In this document: positions 22,892-32,491 of the stretch, in pieces
Position numbering within the stretch: position 1 is the first letter of the stretch
Layout: each line of letters opens with the position of its first letter
Source: Paratractidigestivibacter faecalis
GTDB lineage: Bacteria > Actinomycetota > Coriobacteriia > Coriobacteriales > Atopobiaceae
Length of the DNA stretch: 64,000 nt
Reading direction: 5' to 3'
NCBI RefSeq assembly: GCF_003416765.1
Contig: NZ_QSNG01000001.1
Location: 646,742-710,741 of the forward strand
Position numbers and translations under genes: made by a program
The notes under the pieces: generated by a model
What the model was told of the DNA's origin: nothing
The model's input: only the letters and a program-made list of their open reading frames with translations
Database searches by the model: none

Positions 22892-24850
22892 ATGAACTTT
22901 ACGAGACGAGAGTGCTTTGCGATGGCGTCGTCTGCTGTGGTTGCCGGGCTCGGCCTGCCCCAGCTTGCCCTTGCAGAACAGTCCGACGGCTCCGACGCCG
23001 AGGCCCTTCCGCTCAACGCCAACGATGACCTTGAGTTCTCCTTTACCCCCGACGATGCCGACCTGAGCGTTGACGGCCAGGACTACGGCATTGCCACGCT
23101 GGCGGCCACCCCCTCGACCAACGTCGTGGAGCTTTGGGGCCAGACCCGCTACGAGACCTCCAGGGAGGAGGCCCTCTACAGCTATTCCTCCAACAGGCGG
23201 GTTGTCGTTGCCTCTGGCGAGGACTTCCCGGACTCCCTTGCGGGTTCCTCCCTTGCAGGTGGTCTTGATTGCCCCATTGTGATGACCTCCTCCGGAAGCC
23301 TCTCTTCTACGGCGCTTGAGGCCATCGACAGGCTGGGGGCAACGGAGTTTTACCTTCTTGGCGGAACGGCTGCGGTCTCCCAGGCTGCCGAGGGCTCTCT
23401 TGCTGGCCGCGGTATCGTGCACAGGATTGCCGGCCCCACGCGCTTTGAGACCCAGCTGGCCGTCTACAAGTACGGCAAGGACAACGGCCTCTGGGCCGGC
23501 GACTATGCCATCGTGGCCTCCGGCATGAATTTCCCGGACGCCCTCTCTGCCTCTCCGCTTGCGTTTGCCCTCAAGGCACCGCTCTTCTTCGTCAACGGAA
23601 ACGGAGACCTTTCTTCCGAGGAGCTTGCGGCGCTCAAGGCGTTCTCTCCCAAGAAGATCCTTGTGCTGGGCGGAACTGCCGTGGTCTCTGATGCGGCCTT
23701 CTCCGCTGCAAAGGGGGCGCTCGCGGCCGGCGGTTCCATCGTGCGCCTCTGGGGCCAGACCCGCTACGAGACGAGTGCTGCGATCGCTCGCTATGCGGTG
23801 GAGAACTGCGGGTTTAGCTGGGATGGCGTTGCCTTTGCCTCTGGCAACGCCCCGTATGACGCCCTTGGTGGCGGCGTGGTCCAGGGCAAGGCCAAGTCCG
23901 TCCTGCTGCTTGCCGACGAGGGGTCCATGGGCAACGTCAACACATGCCCGAGCAACGCGCAGATTGACACCATCAAGTTCTTTGGCGGTGAGGCCGTCTT
24001 CACTGCTACGACGCGTGCCGAGACCTGCAAGAGCCTTGGGGCTACCTATACGGGCCGCTTTGTTCCCTATACAACCTACAAGAGGTACAACCTCACGCTT
24101 GAGCACATGCTCCAGCTACAGGCGGCCCGCGGCGACCACTCCTACTCCGAGTACAAGGACTACGTCGATCCTGCCGACTACGAGTGGCACGACAACTCGT
24201 TCTTTGCCTTTGCCGTCTTGGACAACGGCTACAGCGGCCTGACCGCAAAGCAGATTGATGACTACATTGCGGCCAACTGCACCTACTGGGAGGGCCAGTA
24301 TGGCTGGAGAAGCACGTTCAGGGGCATGGGCCAAGCCTTCATCAACGCTGCCAAGCAGTCGGGCCTGAACGAGGCATATCTTCTTGCGCACGCAAAGCTC
24401 GAGTCCGCCTGGGGCTGCTCCTACTTTGCGCATGGCTGGTCTCCCGAGGAGGACGGCCAGTACGAGGTCAAGGGGCGGGTCTTCAAGTACTACAAGGGAA
24501 CGACCTACTACAACTTCTTTGGCATTGGCGCCTACGACAACAATCCATCGACGGGTGCGCACATCATGTCTATCAAGGAGGGGTGGACCTCCCCCGAGAA
24601 GGCCATTATTGGTTCTGCCAAGTGGCTTTCTGACAACTACGTGAGGCGCCGCTACAAGCAGAACACGCCCTACCTGCAGCGCTTTGATTGCGCTGGTTGC
24701 GAGGCTTACAACGACGCCTGGCACGAGTACTGCACTGGCCTGACCGAGTTCCAGTACATCGGCTACGCGATGTACTGGATGTACCACGACAACGGCATTG
24801 ACCCGTTTGGCGGCGTGGTGCAGTTCGAGGTCCCGGTGTACGCGGGGTAA
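22892..24850 (+). CDS. Cell-wall-binding (CWB2) protein with glucosaminidase domain
   Basis: A 652-residue exported protein. The N-terminus NFTRRECFAMASSAVVAGLG has twin arginines before the hydrophobic stretch, so it looks Tat-like. Three CWB2 repeats follow (about residues 85-400): VELWGQTRYETS, HRIAGPTRFETQ and VRLWGQTRYETS, each with ASGEDFPDSLAGS- and LGGTAAVS-type cores that bind anionic wall polymers. The C-terminal domain (about 465-630) has AYLLAHAKLESAWGCS, YYNFFGIGAYDNNPS and AIIGSAKWLS, as in LytD-type N-acetylglucosaminidases; the Glu in KLESAW is the likely catalytic acid. The ATG at 22892 starts the signal peptide; an upstream ATG at 22841 would hide it. Confidence 0.9.
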   Translation: MNFTRRECFAMASSAVVAGLGLPQLALAEQSDGSDAEALPLNANDDLEFSFTPDDADLSVDGQDYGIATLAATPSTNVVELWGQTRYETSREEALYSYSSNRRVVVASGEDFPDSLAGSSLAGGLDCPIVMTSSGSLSSTALEAIDRLGATEFYLLGGTAAVSQAAEGSLAGRGIVHRIAGPTRFETQLAVYKYGKDNGLWAGDYAIVASGMNFPDALSASPLAFALKAPLFFVNGNGDLSSEELAALKAFSPKKILVLGGTAVVSDAAFSAAKGALAAGGSIVRLWGQTRYETSAAIARYAVENCGFSWDGVAFASGNAPYDALGGGVVQGKAKSVLLLADEGSMGNVNTCPSNAQIDTIKFFGGEAVFTATTRAETCKSLGATYTGRFVPYTTYKRYNLTLEHMLQLQAARGDHSYSEYKDYVDPADYEWHDNSFFAFAVLDNGYSGLTAKQIDDYIAANCTYWEGQYGWRSTFRGMGQAFINAAKQSGLNEAYLLAHAKLESAWGCSYFAHGWSPEEDGQYEVKGRVFKYYKGTTYYNFFGIGAYDNNPSTGAHIMSIKEGWTSPEKAIIGSAKWLSDNYVRRRYKQNTPYLQRFDCAGCEAYNDAWHEYCTGLTEFQYIGYAMYWMYHDNGIDPFGGVVQFEVPVYAG

Positions 24851-24960
24851 GCAGTTGCGATAGAGCGCCTTTAAGCCGAGAAAGCCTAGGGGCGCTTCAA
24901 GCCTAATGTGGCGGTGGCCTGGCGCGCTCAAGATCACTTAGACCCTCAAAGGAGGTTAAG

Positions 24961-25626
24961 ATGGATGAACCTATCGAGCCAAATGCTGTACGGTGTGAAA
25001 CAACACTTAGTGGCCAACAGATTGTTGAGTTCGCAAGCTCTATCGTTGAATATCTATGGGACTGCGTGTCAGCGGGCCTGAGGGGAGAAAGTGTCCCGGG
25101 GCTGACGCTCAGCGGTGCAACTATCAAAATTATAAAGACGGTAATGTCGATTCCTGACATGCTATTTATGCGAAAAATCGAACGATTTTGTAGGGGACTT
25201 CAATCTTTAACCAAAGAGGAATCAGAGAAATATGTGACGAACATCGAGAAGTTAACTTCCCAGAGAGAGCACGTGTTTCTTCTGAACGTTCTTAATAAAA
25301 TCGAGGAAGAAGAGAAGCTTGACATCCTCGCAAGTGTTTTTGCTGCTCGTGTGTCGGGTGTCCTTGATCACAAGAGCTACAGGCGTCTTGCTCTTATGGT
25401 TGAGTCAAGCATGTACGATGATTTGAATTTTCTTATTAAGAGGCATGGAGATGGCCCTGTGGAATTGGAGGATGCCGAAGCAATTGGTCTCCTATCAGAG
25501 GGGTGGCTCCAGTATGGTGGTCAGACGTGGGGGACAACTGAAAACGAAGGAACCCATGTTTATGATTTTACTGAAATGGCAGCCCTGTTATATTCGTGTG
25601 TTAAAGCCTCTGGGGAGACCTCTTAG
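24961..25626 (+). CDS. Hypothetical protein, AT-rich orphan
   Basis: A 221-residue soluble protein that I do not recognise. It has a hydrophobic stretch at 42-70 (PGLTLSGATIKIIKTVMSIP), then a charged helical part (KEESEKYVTNIEKLTSQREH, KIEEEEKLDILASVFAARVS) and a C-terminal globular end with YGGQTWGTTENEG. AAAGGAGG precedes the ATG at an ideal distance, which supports real translation. Codon use is much AT-richer than in the hydrolase gene before it and it has no obvious tie to polysaccharide synthesis. The helical middle recalls cytoplasmic sensor proteins of accessory islands, but that is a guess. Confidence 0.65.
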   Translation: MDEPIEPNAVRCETTLSGQQIVEFASSIVEYLWDCVSAGLRGESVPGLTLSGATIKIIKTVMSIPDMLFMRKIERFCRGLQSLTKEESEKYVTNIEKLTSQREHVFLLNVLNKIEEEEKLDILASVFAARVSGVLDHKSYRRLALMVESSMYDDLNFLIKRHGDGPVELEDAEAIGLLSEGWLQYGGQTWGTTENEGTHVYDFTEMAALLYSCVKASGETS

Positions 25627-25731
25627 TAATTTGGGGAAAGCGACTAATTTCCTTGACAGATGTTGAGCTCTGACCTGAGGCTGTTCAAGATGCGGTCTGA
25701 GATTGCGATACGCCAGCGGTAGCCACTGAAG

Positions 25732-26925
25732 TTAAAGACTCAGACGTTGTTTCATGAATGACAGAGGAGCCAGCAACTTGTTGCCAAGTTTGTAGGAATG
25801 TGAGTTTCTGACGGCTTTGATCTCTGTTGCCAGGTCTTCGACCGTCGCCGCGTTCTTGCTGTTTCGGTCCTCTGCCATCCTTAGACTGTCAGCCAAAGTA
25901 GTCTTCTCGGATTCGAGCTTATTGATGTGCCCGACAAGCTCGGCTATCTTTCGCTCTTCCTCTGCCCACAGCTTTACATAGGCTGCTTGAATCTCGCTAT
26001 TAGTCGCGTGAGCAAGTGCAGCAAAGTCGGCGTCAACGGGGTTGTAGTAGTCGGATGCGGGAAGAGTGTTCTTCCCGATTAACTCAAAGAATGCATCTGC
26101 CACATCGGGAGATAAAGCATCTGAGTCCAGCGAAGCCATATTCCAACGAGAGAAATGGGCGACCCAGTTGCAATAGGACTTCCAGACTGACGGAGACACC
26201 TCGTTGTTCTTGAGATAAGAACCGATGGCTTCCATGGCAGATAGGGCACAACGCCAGCTCTTAGAGCGCGTGTGCTCAAGAGATGCAACATTGTTTGTCC
26301 TGTGGGTGACCAGGTCATCGTTCGTACAGTAAAGCCTCGCGGCCTTGGCTAGCGCCACAAATACGAATAGCGCATCGTTGGAAGTGCGCTGCTCTTGGAA
26401 GGCTATGCCAAGTCCATCGACGAAATCTCTCCTAAACAGCTTGTCCCAAGGCCAGCCGACGAATGACTGAAAGGGCTTATGGGGGAGTGCGTCGCCAGCT
26501 AGGACCTTATTAGTCTCGACGTCAATCATCGAAAAGGTCAGCGGGCTGGTTTCCTTTGTCTTGTCGTCTAGGTAATGCGACTTGCAAATGACGACATCGG
26601 CATTTGACTCTTTAGCACATTCCGTGAGCTTAAGCAAGCAGTCTTCGCTAATGAAGTCATCCGCATCAAGGAAATAGAGATAGTCTCCAGTTGCCTTGTA
26701 CATTCCGAGATTGCGGGCCCTGCCAGCATTTGAGTGAGGGGCCTCAATGAGGCTCAACCTATTGTCTTGGAAAGTCTTTATCAGGTTGACCGTGGAGTCT
26801 GTTGATCCGTCATCAACAACAATCAGCTCAAAGTCTTTAAGGCTTTGACTCAGGACGCTGTTGACGCACTCTTCGATGTAGCTCTCGGCATTGTACGAGG
26901 GAATGATGACAGACACCAGAGGCAT
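25732..26925 (-). CDS. GT2 glycosyltransferase with C-terminal coiled coil
   Basis: A 397-residue GT-A enzyme. LVSVIIPSYNAESYIEECV and VVDDGSTDST form the nucleotide-binding half; NAGRARNLGM and YFLDADDFI carry the acceptor and metal sites. GWPWDKLFRRDFV is shared with the GT2 at 31241-32446, so the two are paralogues. The last 80 residues are a predicted coiled coil (ERKIAELVGHINKLESEKTT) ending SFMKQRLSL, perhaps a membrane or partner contact. It is divergent from the acyltransferase at 27010. Confidence 0.9.
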   Translation of the reverse strand: MPLVSVIIPSYNAESYIEECVNSVLSQSLKDFELIVVDDGSTDSTVNLIKTFQDNRLSLIEAPHSNAGRARNLGMYKATGDYLYFLDADDFISEDCLLKLTECAKESNADVVICKSHYLDDKTKETSPLTFSMIDVETNKVLAGDALPHKPFQSFVGWPWDKLFRRDFVDGLGIAFQEQRTSNDALFVFVALAKAARLYCTNDDLVTHRTNNVASLEHTRSKSWRCALSAMEAIGSYLKNNEVSPSVWKSYCNWVAHFSRWNMASLDSDALSPDVADAFFELIGKNTLPASDYYNPVDADFAALAHATNSEIQAAYVKLWAEEERKIAELVGHINKLESEKTTLADSLRMAEDRNSKNAATVEDLATEIKAVRNSHSYKLGNKLLAPLSFMKQRLSL

Positions 26926-27009
26926 GGGTCCTCCAATTAAGCCAAAGGCCGCAATCGGCTAGAATTCTTATTGGAAAGTGTAATGGCTTAGGCTATTGAT
27001 TGGGACCCA

Positions 27010-28032
27010 ATGTCTACAAAACGTGTTGTGTATTTTGACTTGTTGAACGTTGCCGCCTGTATCGCGGTCGTTGCTCTTCACTGCAATCAAATGGTGCATA
27101 CATGGCAGCCTGGTAAGAACTGGCTGCTCGCTATGGCGATAGAGACTGTCTTCTACTGGGCTGTCCCCATCTTCTTTATGCTGACTGGTGCCACTCTTAT
27201 GTGCTATCGGGAGAGGTACGACACCCGCACCTTTATTGAGAAACGAGTTAAGAGGACTGTCATTCCCTTTTTTGCCTGGAGTCTGATTCTGTTCCTGGTT
27301 GTATCTGTCCCTCTTGGTGGAGCCCACCTGGGCATTCGTACCTTCTTAAATATGATGCTTAACAACCAGATTGAACAGGTGTACTGGTTTTTCTTCCCGC
27401 TCTTTTCCCTTTACCTCGCGCTTCCGATGATTTCCCTCTTGGCTGACAATAAGAAAGTCATCCTCTACGGTGTTATGGTCTCGTTTGCATTGGTGAGCGT
27501 TCTGCCCTATCTCTGCCAACTGGGGGGGGTTAATTGGAATGGGGCAATCTCCATTCCCTCCTTTGGGGGCATGCTTCTATATGTCGGGCTGGGGTACCTG
27601 CTCGCTTCGACTGATTTAGACGACAAGACTACAAGAACGTTCTACGCGTTGGGCATACTGGGAACCGTCTTTAGGTTTGTCTACACGGCCGGCATGTCTG
27701 AGTCCATTGGTGCTGTAGACAGACTCTTCTTTAACTACTCTGCCTTCCCGGCGGTTCTTCAGGCCGTAGCTGTCTTTCTCTTCTTTAAGAACCTGAATCT
27801 ATCGCGGCTTCAAGGACGTGTAATAACGGTCTTGCCTGAGCTGTCTGCGTGCAGCTTCGGGGTTTACCTTATTCACAAGCCCATTCTTGATCATGTCGTA
27901 TTGGGACTAATGAACGTCCCCATGCAGTCCGTTGCGCTAAGAACAGTGGGGGTGTTGGTTCTCTACACCGCCTGCGTGCTGACTGTGTTTCTGCTAAAGA
28001 AGGTGCCTCTTGTTAAGGCAATTATTCCCTAA
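27010..28032 (+). CDS. Acyltransferase 3 family membrane protein
   Basis: A 340-residue integral membrane acyltransferase. Typical opening RVVYFDLLNVAACIAVVALH (family R/K-x-x-x-x-D start and active-site histidine), YWAVPIFFMLTGATLM, an RTVIPFFAWSL block and about ten membrane helices, ending with the FGVYLIHKPILDHV histidine segment. It should O-acylate sugars of the surface polymer. AT-rich codons. It lies 20 bases before the DUF6541 gene and is likely co-transcribed with it. Confidence 0.92.
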   Translation: MSTKRVVYFDLLNVAACIAVVALHCNQMVHTWQPGKNWLLAMAIETVFYWAVPIFFMLTGATLMCYRERYDTRTFIEKRVKRTVIPFFAWSLILFLVVSVPLGGAHLGIRTFLNMMLNNQIEQVYWFFFPLFSLYLALPMISLLADNKKVILYGVMVSFALVSVLPYLCQLGGVNWNGAISIPSFGGMLLYVGLGYLLASTDLDDKTTRTFYALGILGTVFRFVYTAGMSESIGAVDRLFFNYSAFPAVLQAVAVFLFFKNLNLSRLQGRVITVLPELSACSFGVYLIHKPILDHVVLGLMNVPMQSVALRTVGVLVLYTACVLTVFLLKKVPLVKAIIP

Positions 28033-28052
28033 CTCCCTGGAGCTTCTCTGAT

Positions 28053-30074
28053 ATGAAAATTCAATTCATGATTTCAATCGCGCTGTTATTGACCATTATG
28101 GTCGTTCCGGGCTACTCCGTGGGTCGACTCCTTAGCCTTCCGCCATTGGATTCTGCCTGCGTTGCCCCTGGACTCTCTATATTTCTTCTGTCTGTCATGG
28201 CGATTCTTTATTCCAGGCTGTCAATCCCGGCGTCTTTTTTTACGCTATGCCTTCCGATCATATTAATGGCAATACTTATTTTTGTTGCGACTCGGCCACT
28301 AAGGCGCCTTACGAGTGAGTCTGACTCCTTTCGGGTGAGTGACTTACTCTGTTTTGCAATCCCCGTCCTGGTGCTAGCCATCTACGTGTTTTACACAGGG
28401 TTAGATGGCCTTGACTCGTATTACCAGGCCTGGGATAACGTTTCTCATATGGCGACGATTCGGACCTTTATTAATTCTGGCGACTGGTCTCCATTCGCAA
28501 ATAGCTACTACGCCTCTTCTGACATTGCTCCCATCTTATCTTCTGGTTCCTTTTATCCCTCCGCTTGGCACCTGCTATGCGCATCGGCTGTCTCTGCTCT
28601 CAACATCCCGGTTTCAATGTCAGAGAATGTGGTGAACTTTTTTGTAATAGGACTGGTTTATTCGCTCGGTTTCTTCTCGCTCATTAGGGTTCTTGGGGTA
28701 AGGGGAAAGCTACCTTGCGCCATGGCTGGCGTTATATGCGTTGGAGTTCCAGCGGCCACCTGGGGACTTATGACGTTTGGTCCCTTGTATCCGAACTTGT
28801 TGGGATTTTCTTTGATACCTGCGGGGATAACTCTATTCGTAGGCTCTTTTAAATCTGAGGACGGTAGCTCAGCTAAAATAGTTTGGCTGCGACTTCCGCT
28901 TGTGGTCATTTACATTGTTGGAATGGCTCTCGCTCACCCCAATGCCGTATTCTCCTACGGAGTAATTCTTGCTCCCTACATTGTCGTGTTTGCCAGTCGC
29001 TATGCATCAGTCATGGGTGCTTCGAGAAACGTGGCAAAATGGGCCGTTCCGCTCATTTCAGTCGCCTTGATTGTCGGAGTATGGTTTGGTGTATACAACA
29101 TGCCCTTCGTTAGCGGAGTCGTTGCAACGGGGTGGTCAGCAATCTCTTCACCCCTTTCTGCGCTGAGGCATGCCGCATTTCTTGGCGTTGCGAATCACCC
29201 AATTCAGGTGTTAATTCCCCTGCTCTCATTTTTCGGTCTTGCTTGGATACTTGGTCGAGGAGAACATCGCTGGGTTGCAATTAGCTATGTAATTGTCATC
29301 GCAATTTACGTGGTTGACGCGGGGTCTGACGGTCTTCTGAAGCATTTGCTTTCAGGTTTTTGGTATACGGACTACAACCGCACCGGCGCGATGGTCGCCT
29401 TTATGGCTTCGGTGCTTGCTTGCTTGGGTGTTAAAGCGTGCGTCTGTATGTTCAACATCTCGCGGATTGACGCCATGTCTCCTTGGGCGAAGACGCTAGC
29501 GATTGGAATGTCGACTTTGCTGTTTGCTCTTGCAGTATTTGTCCCCTCTATTCCATTTGGTCACGGTCGCTCTCTAACGACCGCTTTTGGATACGAGGTT
29601 ACCGAACTTGCCAATCAAAATGATAAAGACTTAATCTATTATGATGTTCTGAGCCCAATTGAAGAGGCGTTTTGCCGAGAAACGGTTGCTGGCGAGTGCG
29701 GTGACAGCTTGATACTGAACAATCCAGAAGACGGAAGTATCTTCGGTTACTCGGTATATGGCTTGAACATGTACTACCGAAACTGCTACACGCCTTCTCC
29801 TGAAACAGAAACCGAAGCGAGCTACCTGGTCCGCACCAAGTTGAACGAGTATTCGTTGAATCCTGAGGTACAAAGCACTGTTCGCTCAATTGGAGCTAAG
29901 TACGTCTTGCAGTTGGACAGTGGCGACTCTTCGGCTGAATATCGGATTACCTACGTCACTAATAACTTTGATGAATGGGATGGCATCAATGCCATTGACG
30001 AGAATACTCCTGGGTTTGAGCTGATCGCCAGCGTCGACGATATCAGGTTGTATAAGATTCTTGATACCGAGTAA
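28053..30074 (+). CDS. DUF6541-type large polytopic membrane protein
   Basis: A 673-residue protein with at least 12 hydrophobic segments in its first 500 residues, then an extracytoplasmic C-terminal domain of about 150 residues. It looks like the DUF6541 family of coriobacterial and actinobacterial envelope proteins, with the feature WDNVSHMATIRTFINSGDW after the early helices. The acidic loop in this position is typical of GT-C glycosyltransferases and polymerases, so it may transfer sugars from polyprenyl donors outside the membrane, or act as the missing polymerase. CTGGAG precedes the ATG. AT-rich. Confidence 0.75.
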   Translation: MKIQFMISIALLLTIMVVPGYSVGRLLSLPPLDSACVAPGLSIFLLSVMAILYSRLSIPASFFTLCLPIILMAILIFVATRPLRRLTSESDSFRVSDLLCFAIPVLVLAIYVFYTGLDGLDSYYQAWDNVSHMATIRTFINSGDWSPFANSYYASSDIAPILSSGSFYPSAWHLLCASAVSALNIPVSMSENVVNFFVIGLVYSLGFFSLIRVLGVRGKLPCAMAGVICVGVPAATWGLMTFGPLYPNLLGFSLIPAGITLFVGSFKSEDGSSAKIVWLRLPLVVIYIVGMALAHPNAVFSYGVILAPYIVVFASRYASVMGASRNVAKWAVPLISVALIVGVWFGVYNMPFVSGVVATGWSAISSPLSALRHAAFLGVANHPIQVLIPLLSFFGLAWILGRGEHRWVAISYVIVIAIYVVDAGSDGLLKHLLSGFWYTDYNRTGAMVAFMASVLACLGVKACVCMFNISRIDAMSPWAKTLAIGMSTLLFALAVFVPSIPFGHGRSLTTAFGYEVTELANQNDKDLIYYDVLSPIEEAFCRETVAGECGDSLILNNPEDGSIFGYSVYGLNMYYRNCYTPSPETETEASYLVRTKLNEYSLNPEVQSTVRSIGAKYVLQLDSGDSSAEYRITYVTNNFDEWDGINAIDENTPGFELIASVDDIRLYKILDTE

Positions 30075-30087
30075 GGTTGGAAGGTAA

Positions 30088-30127
30088 AACCGAGGGGGCA
30101 TCCGATTTGTCGGATGCCCCCTCGGTT
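30088..30127. terminator. Bidirectional terminator, perfect 18-bp stem
   Basis: Arms 30088-30105 and 30110-30127 pair perfectly around a 4-base loop. The leftward transcript ends CGGTTTTACC, the rightward one CGGTTGGTTC, so it serves the leftward GT2 operon best. It separates convergent genes ending at 30074 and 30132. Confidence 0.85.
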
Positions 30128-30131
30128 GGTT

Positions 30132-31244
30132 CTATTTAGTGAAGTGCTTCAGAGTCCGCTTCAGTGCCCCGCCAATGCCATCGTTCTTTGCGTGGAAGGC
30201 GAAGAGAGCCAACGTACCCTTAGACTTAGCGGCTTGGTAACCGGCTTCCCATTCATCCTTCTTTCTGGACTCGTCCAGATACTCCTTGGGGTTAGCGACG
30301 ATGCGCTTCAGGGTGTCTAGCTCATCAGGGAAGAAGAGGGTCTCGTCGACCTGCTTCTTTTGGAAAGCCTCGCGATACTCCTTGGCGTACCTCTCGAGGA
30401 AGGGCAGCTGGTACTCAGCCGCGAGCCTGCTGTAGGCAAACATGCAGTTGTGAATCTTCTTGTACTCAAAGATGCCGACGAACTTCTCGTAGAGAGTCGA
30501 CTGGCCCTCAAGCCAAGACTGAATCCACTTGTACTCATCCAGCATGGTGAAGACCTTGTTGGGCTGGTTGATCGAGGAAGCAGCGTTGTCAACTCTGTAG
30601 CAGTAGAAGGGGCGATCAATGAGCGCAATTCTGGTTGCCCAGCAATAAGACTGGAACCAGAACCCGTTGTCCTGGAACGCAGCTCCGGGACTCTCGTTGA
30701 ACTTAATGTTGTTGGAACGGACAAAGTCGGCATTATAGATACCAGTCCAGTTCTCCATACGGACATTAAAGAGGTCGAGGTTGTCTTGCGGGTTGAGCAC
30801 TGCGTCGTAGTACTCCGTTTTGGAGGCAATCTTGACCTCCTCGAGAGACTTGACTCCGTTCTGATCGGTCGTAAACCTGTTGTAGTTTGACCTTACGAAA
30901 TCCAGGCTGTTCTCCTTGGCCTTGACGTAAAGGGTCTCGTACATATCGGAAATCAGGTAGTCGTCGGGCTCGAGAATGCCAATGTACTCGCCAGTTGCGG
31001 AGGCCATGCCGGTGTTCATTGCGTGACCGTAGCCACCGTTTGGGCCATCGATGATCTTGATGCGGCCATCCCTTGCCGCATACTCCTCCAGGATGGACAG
31101 AGATGAATCCTTGGAGCCATCGTTAACGCATACAATCTCAATATCTTTGAGGGTCTGCCCCACAACGCTGTCAAGTGCTTGCCTAAGGAAGGGCTCGGCG
31201 TTGTATATGGGCATGACTACGGAAACCTTGGGCTGATCTGTCAC
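30132..31244 (-). CDS. GT2 glycosyltransferase
   Basis: A 370-residue GT-A enzyme with VSVVMPIYNAEPFLRQALDS, VCVNDGSKDSSL, NGGYGHAMNTGM and GILEPDDYLI (DxD-type site). Its C-terminal part (AAFQDNGFWFQSYCWATRI, FYCYRVDNAASSIN) is shared with the GT2 at 33874-34986, which has the same length, so these are paralogues. The ATG overlaps the stop of the upstream GT2 by four bases, giving a tightly coupled pair. Confidence 0.92.
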   Translation of the reverse strand: MTDQPKVSVVMPIYNAEPFLRQALDSVVGQTLKDIEIVCVNDGSKDSSLSILEEYAARDGRIKIIDGPNGGYGHAMNTGMASATGEYIGILEPDDYLISDMYETLYVKAKENSLDFVRSNYNRFTTDQNGVKSLEEVKIASKTEYYDAVLNPQDNLDLFNVRMENWTGIYNADFVRSNNIKFNESPGAAFQDNGFWFQSYCWATRIALIDRPFYCYRVDNAASSINQPNKVFTMLDEYKWIQSWLEGQSTLYEKFVGIFEYKKIHNCMFAYSRLAAEYQLPFLERYAKEYREAFQKKQVDETLFFPDELDTLKRIVANPKEYLDESRKKDEWEAGYQAAKSKGTLALFAFHAKNDGIGGALKRTLKHFTK

Positions 31245-32446
31245 TTGGACTCTCCATTCATCTGATCAAGGTGACGCAAGAGGGCTTGCCGGTCTGAAAT
31301 CAAATAGTCGCTTGAACGTACGATTTTTGGTTTGGAACTCTCATTTTGGTCTGCGCTGTCGCTACCTAGTTTATTGCCAAGGAAAACCTTAATGGCCTTG
31401 CCAAAACCGAGCTCATCCACCCTGAGCAGGAACCAGCCGAGTCGGTTTAAGAACGACTGCCGCTCCACCTTGTTCTTGGGCAGGTCGTTTGCCTCGCATA
31501 GGAGGTCCAGATACTCGTCGTATAGGACGGGATTGAGCGCAAAGAACGCTCCGGCATGGTGGTTTAGCTCTAGCTCAGCGAAGTCACCGTTGCCCAGAGC
31601 TTTGAGTTGCAACTTGCGCGCCGTGGCGTCCGTCATGGTGTTGATGTTCCAAATCATGTACTCGAAGGCCCAGTTGAAAAAGGACCAAGAGAACTTGGAG
31701 TAAAGCATCGGATCTTCTTTGAGAGCCTTCTTCAGGAGGCAGCTGCTCCTGTAGAAGTCCAGGGGGGCCTTTGACCTGGATGTGGAGACGGAATCGCTCC
31801 GGTTCATTCGATGTTTTACGAGACGCTGGTCAACGATGCTGATCAGGTTTGCCTTGGCGTTTGCGAGGAAGACGAAGTAAAGGTCCTCGCTGTTTTGGAG
31901 CGAGGGATAACGTAGGGCGTTCTCTTCGACGAATGCGCGCTTGTACAGCTTGTCCCAGGGCCATCCCATGAATGCCGTGAAAATGAAGTCCTGGATGTCC
32001 GTGGGCGTGAATGTGTTCTCTGCGGGCAGCTGGTTGTCCTTAACTGTCCACTCGGCATCAAGGCTTTCTCCGGTCCGGTCGTCGAACATCTCGCATCTGC
32101 AAATAACGACGTCGGCATTGGTTTCCAGAGAGCGGGTGTGCATGACCTCAAGCATGTGTCCGTCGTATAGGTCGTCTGCATCAAGCATGCATACGTAGGT
32201 GCCCCTTGCGTTATCGAGACCTATGTTACGGGCTGCGCCGGGGCCCATGTTGTCCTGTCGAAGGATAATCACCCTAGGGTCCTTCTTGGCATAGGCTTCG
32301 AGGATTTGCGGGGTCTCATCGGATGATCCGTCATCGACACAGATAAGCTCGAAGTTCGAGAAAGACTGGTTAATCAGACTATCCAAGGTCTCGCAAATGA
32401 AGCCCGAGGCATTGTAGACGGGGATGATTATGCTGATTTCCGGCAT
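31241..32446 (-). CDS. GT2 glycosyltransferase
   Basis: A 401-residue GT-A enzyme: ISIIIPVYNASGFICETLDS, VDDGSSDETPQIL, GPGAARNIGLDNA and CMLDADDLYDG. GWPWDKLYKRAFVEENALRY and the following SEDLYFVF block mark it as a paralogue of the GT2 at 25732-26925. It lies 45 bases downstream of the UDP-glucose dehydrogenase gene in the same direction, so its acceptor chain may contain glucuronic acid or a sugar made from it. Confidence 0.92.
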   Translation of the reverse strand: MPEISIIIPVYNASGFICETLDSLINQSFSNFELICVDDGSSDETPQILEAYAKKDPRVIILRQDNMGPGAARNIGLDNARGTYVCMLDADDLYDGHMLEVMHTRSLETNADVVICRCEMFDDRTGESLDAEWTVKDNQLPAENTFTPTDIQDFIFTAFMGWPWDKLYKRAFVEENALRYPSLQNSEDLYFVFLANAKANLISIVDQRLVKHRMNRSDSVSTSRSKAPLDFYRSSCLLKKALKEDPMLYSKFSWSFFNWAFEYMIWNINTMTDATARKLQLKALGNGDFAELELNHHAGAFFALNPVLYDEYLDLLCEANDLPKNKVERQSFLNRLGWFLLRVDELGFGKAIKVFLGNKLGSDSADQNESSKPKIVRSSDYLISDRQALLRHLDQMNGESK

Positions 32447-32491
32447 TAAAACTCCTATTAGCTGCTGGGATTGATTTTGCGATGAGAGCGA

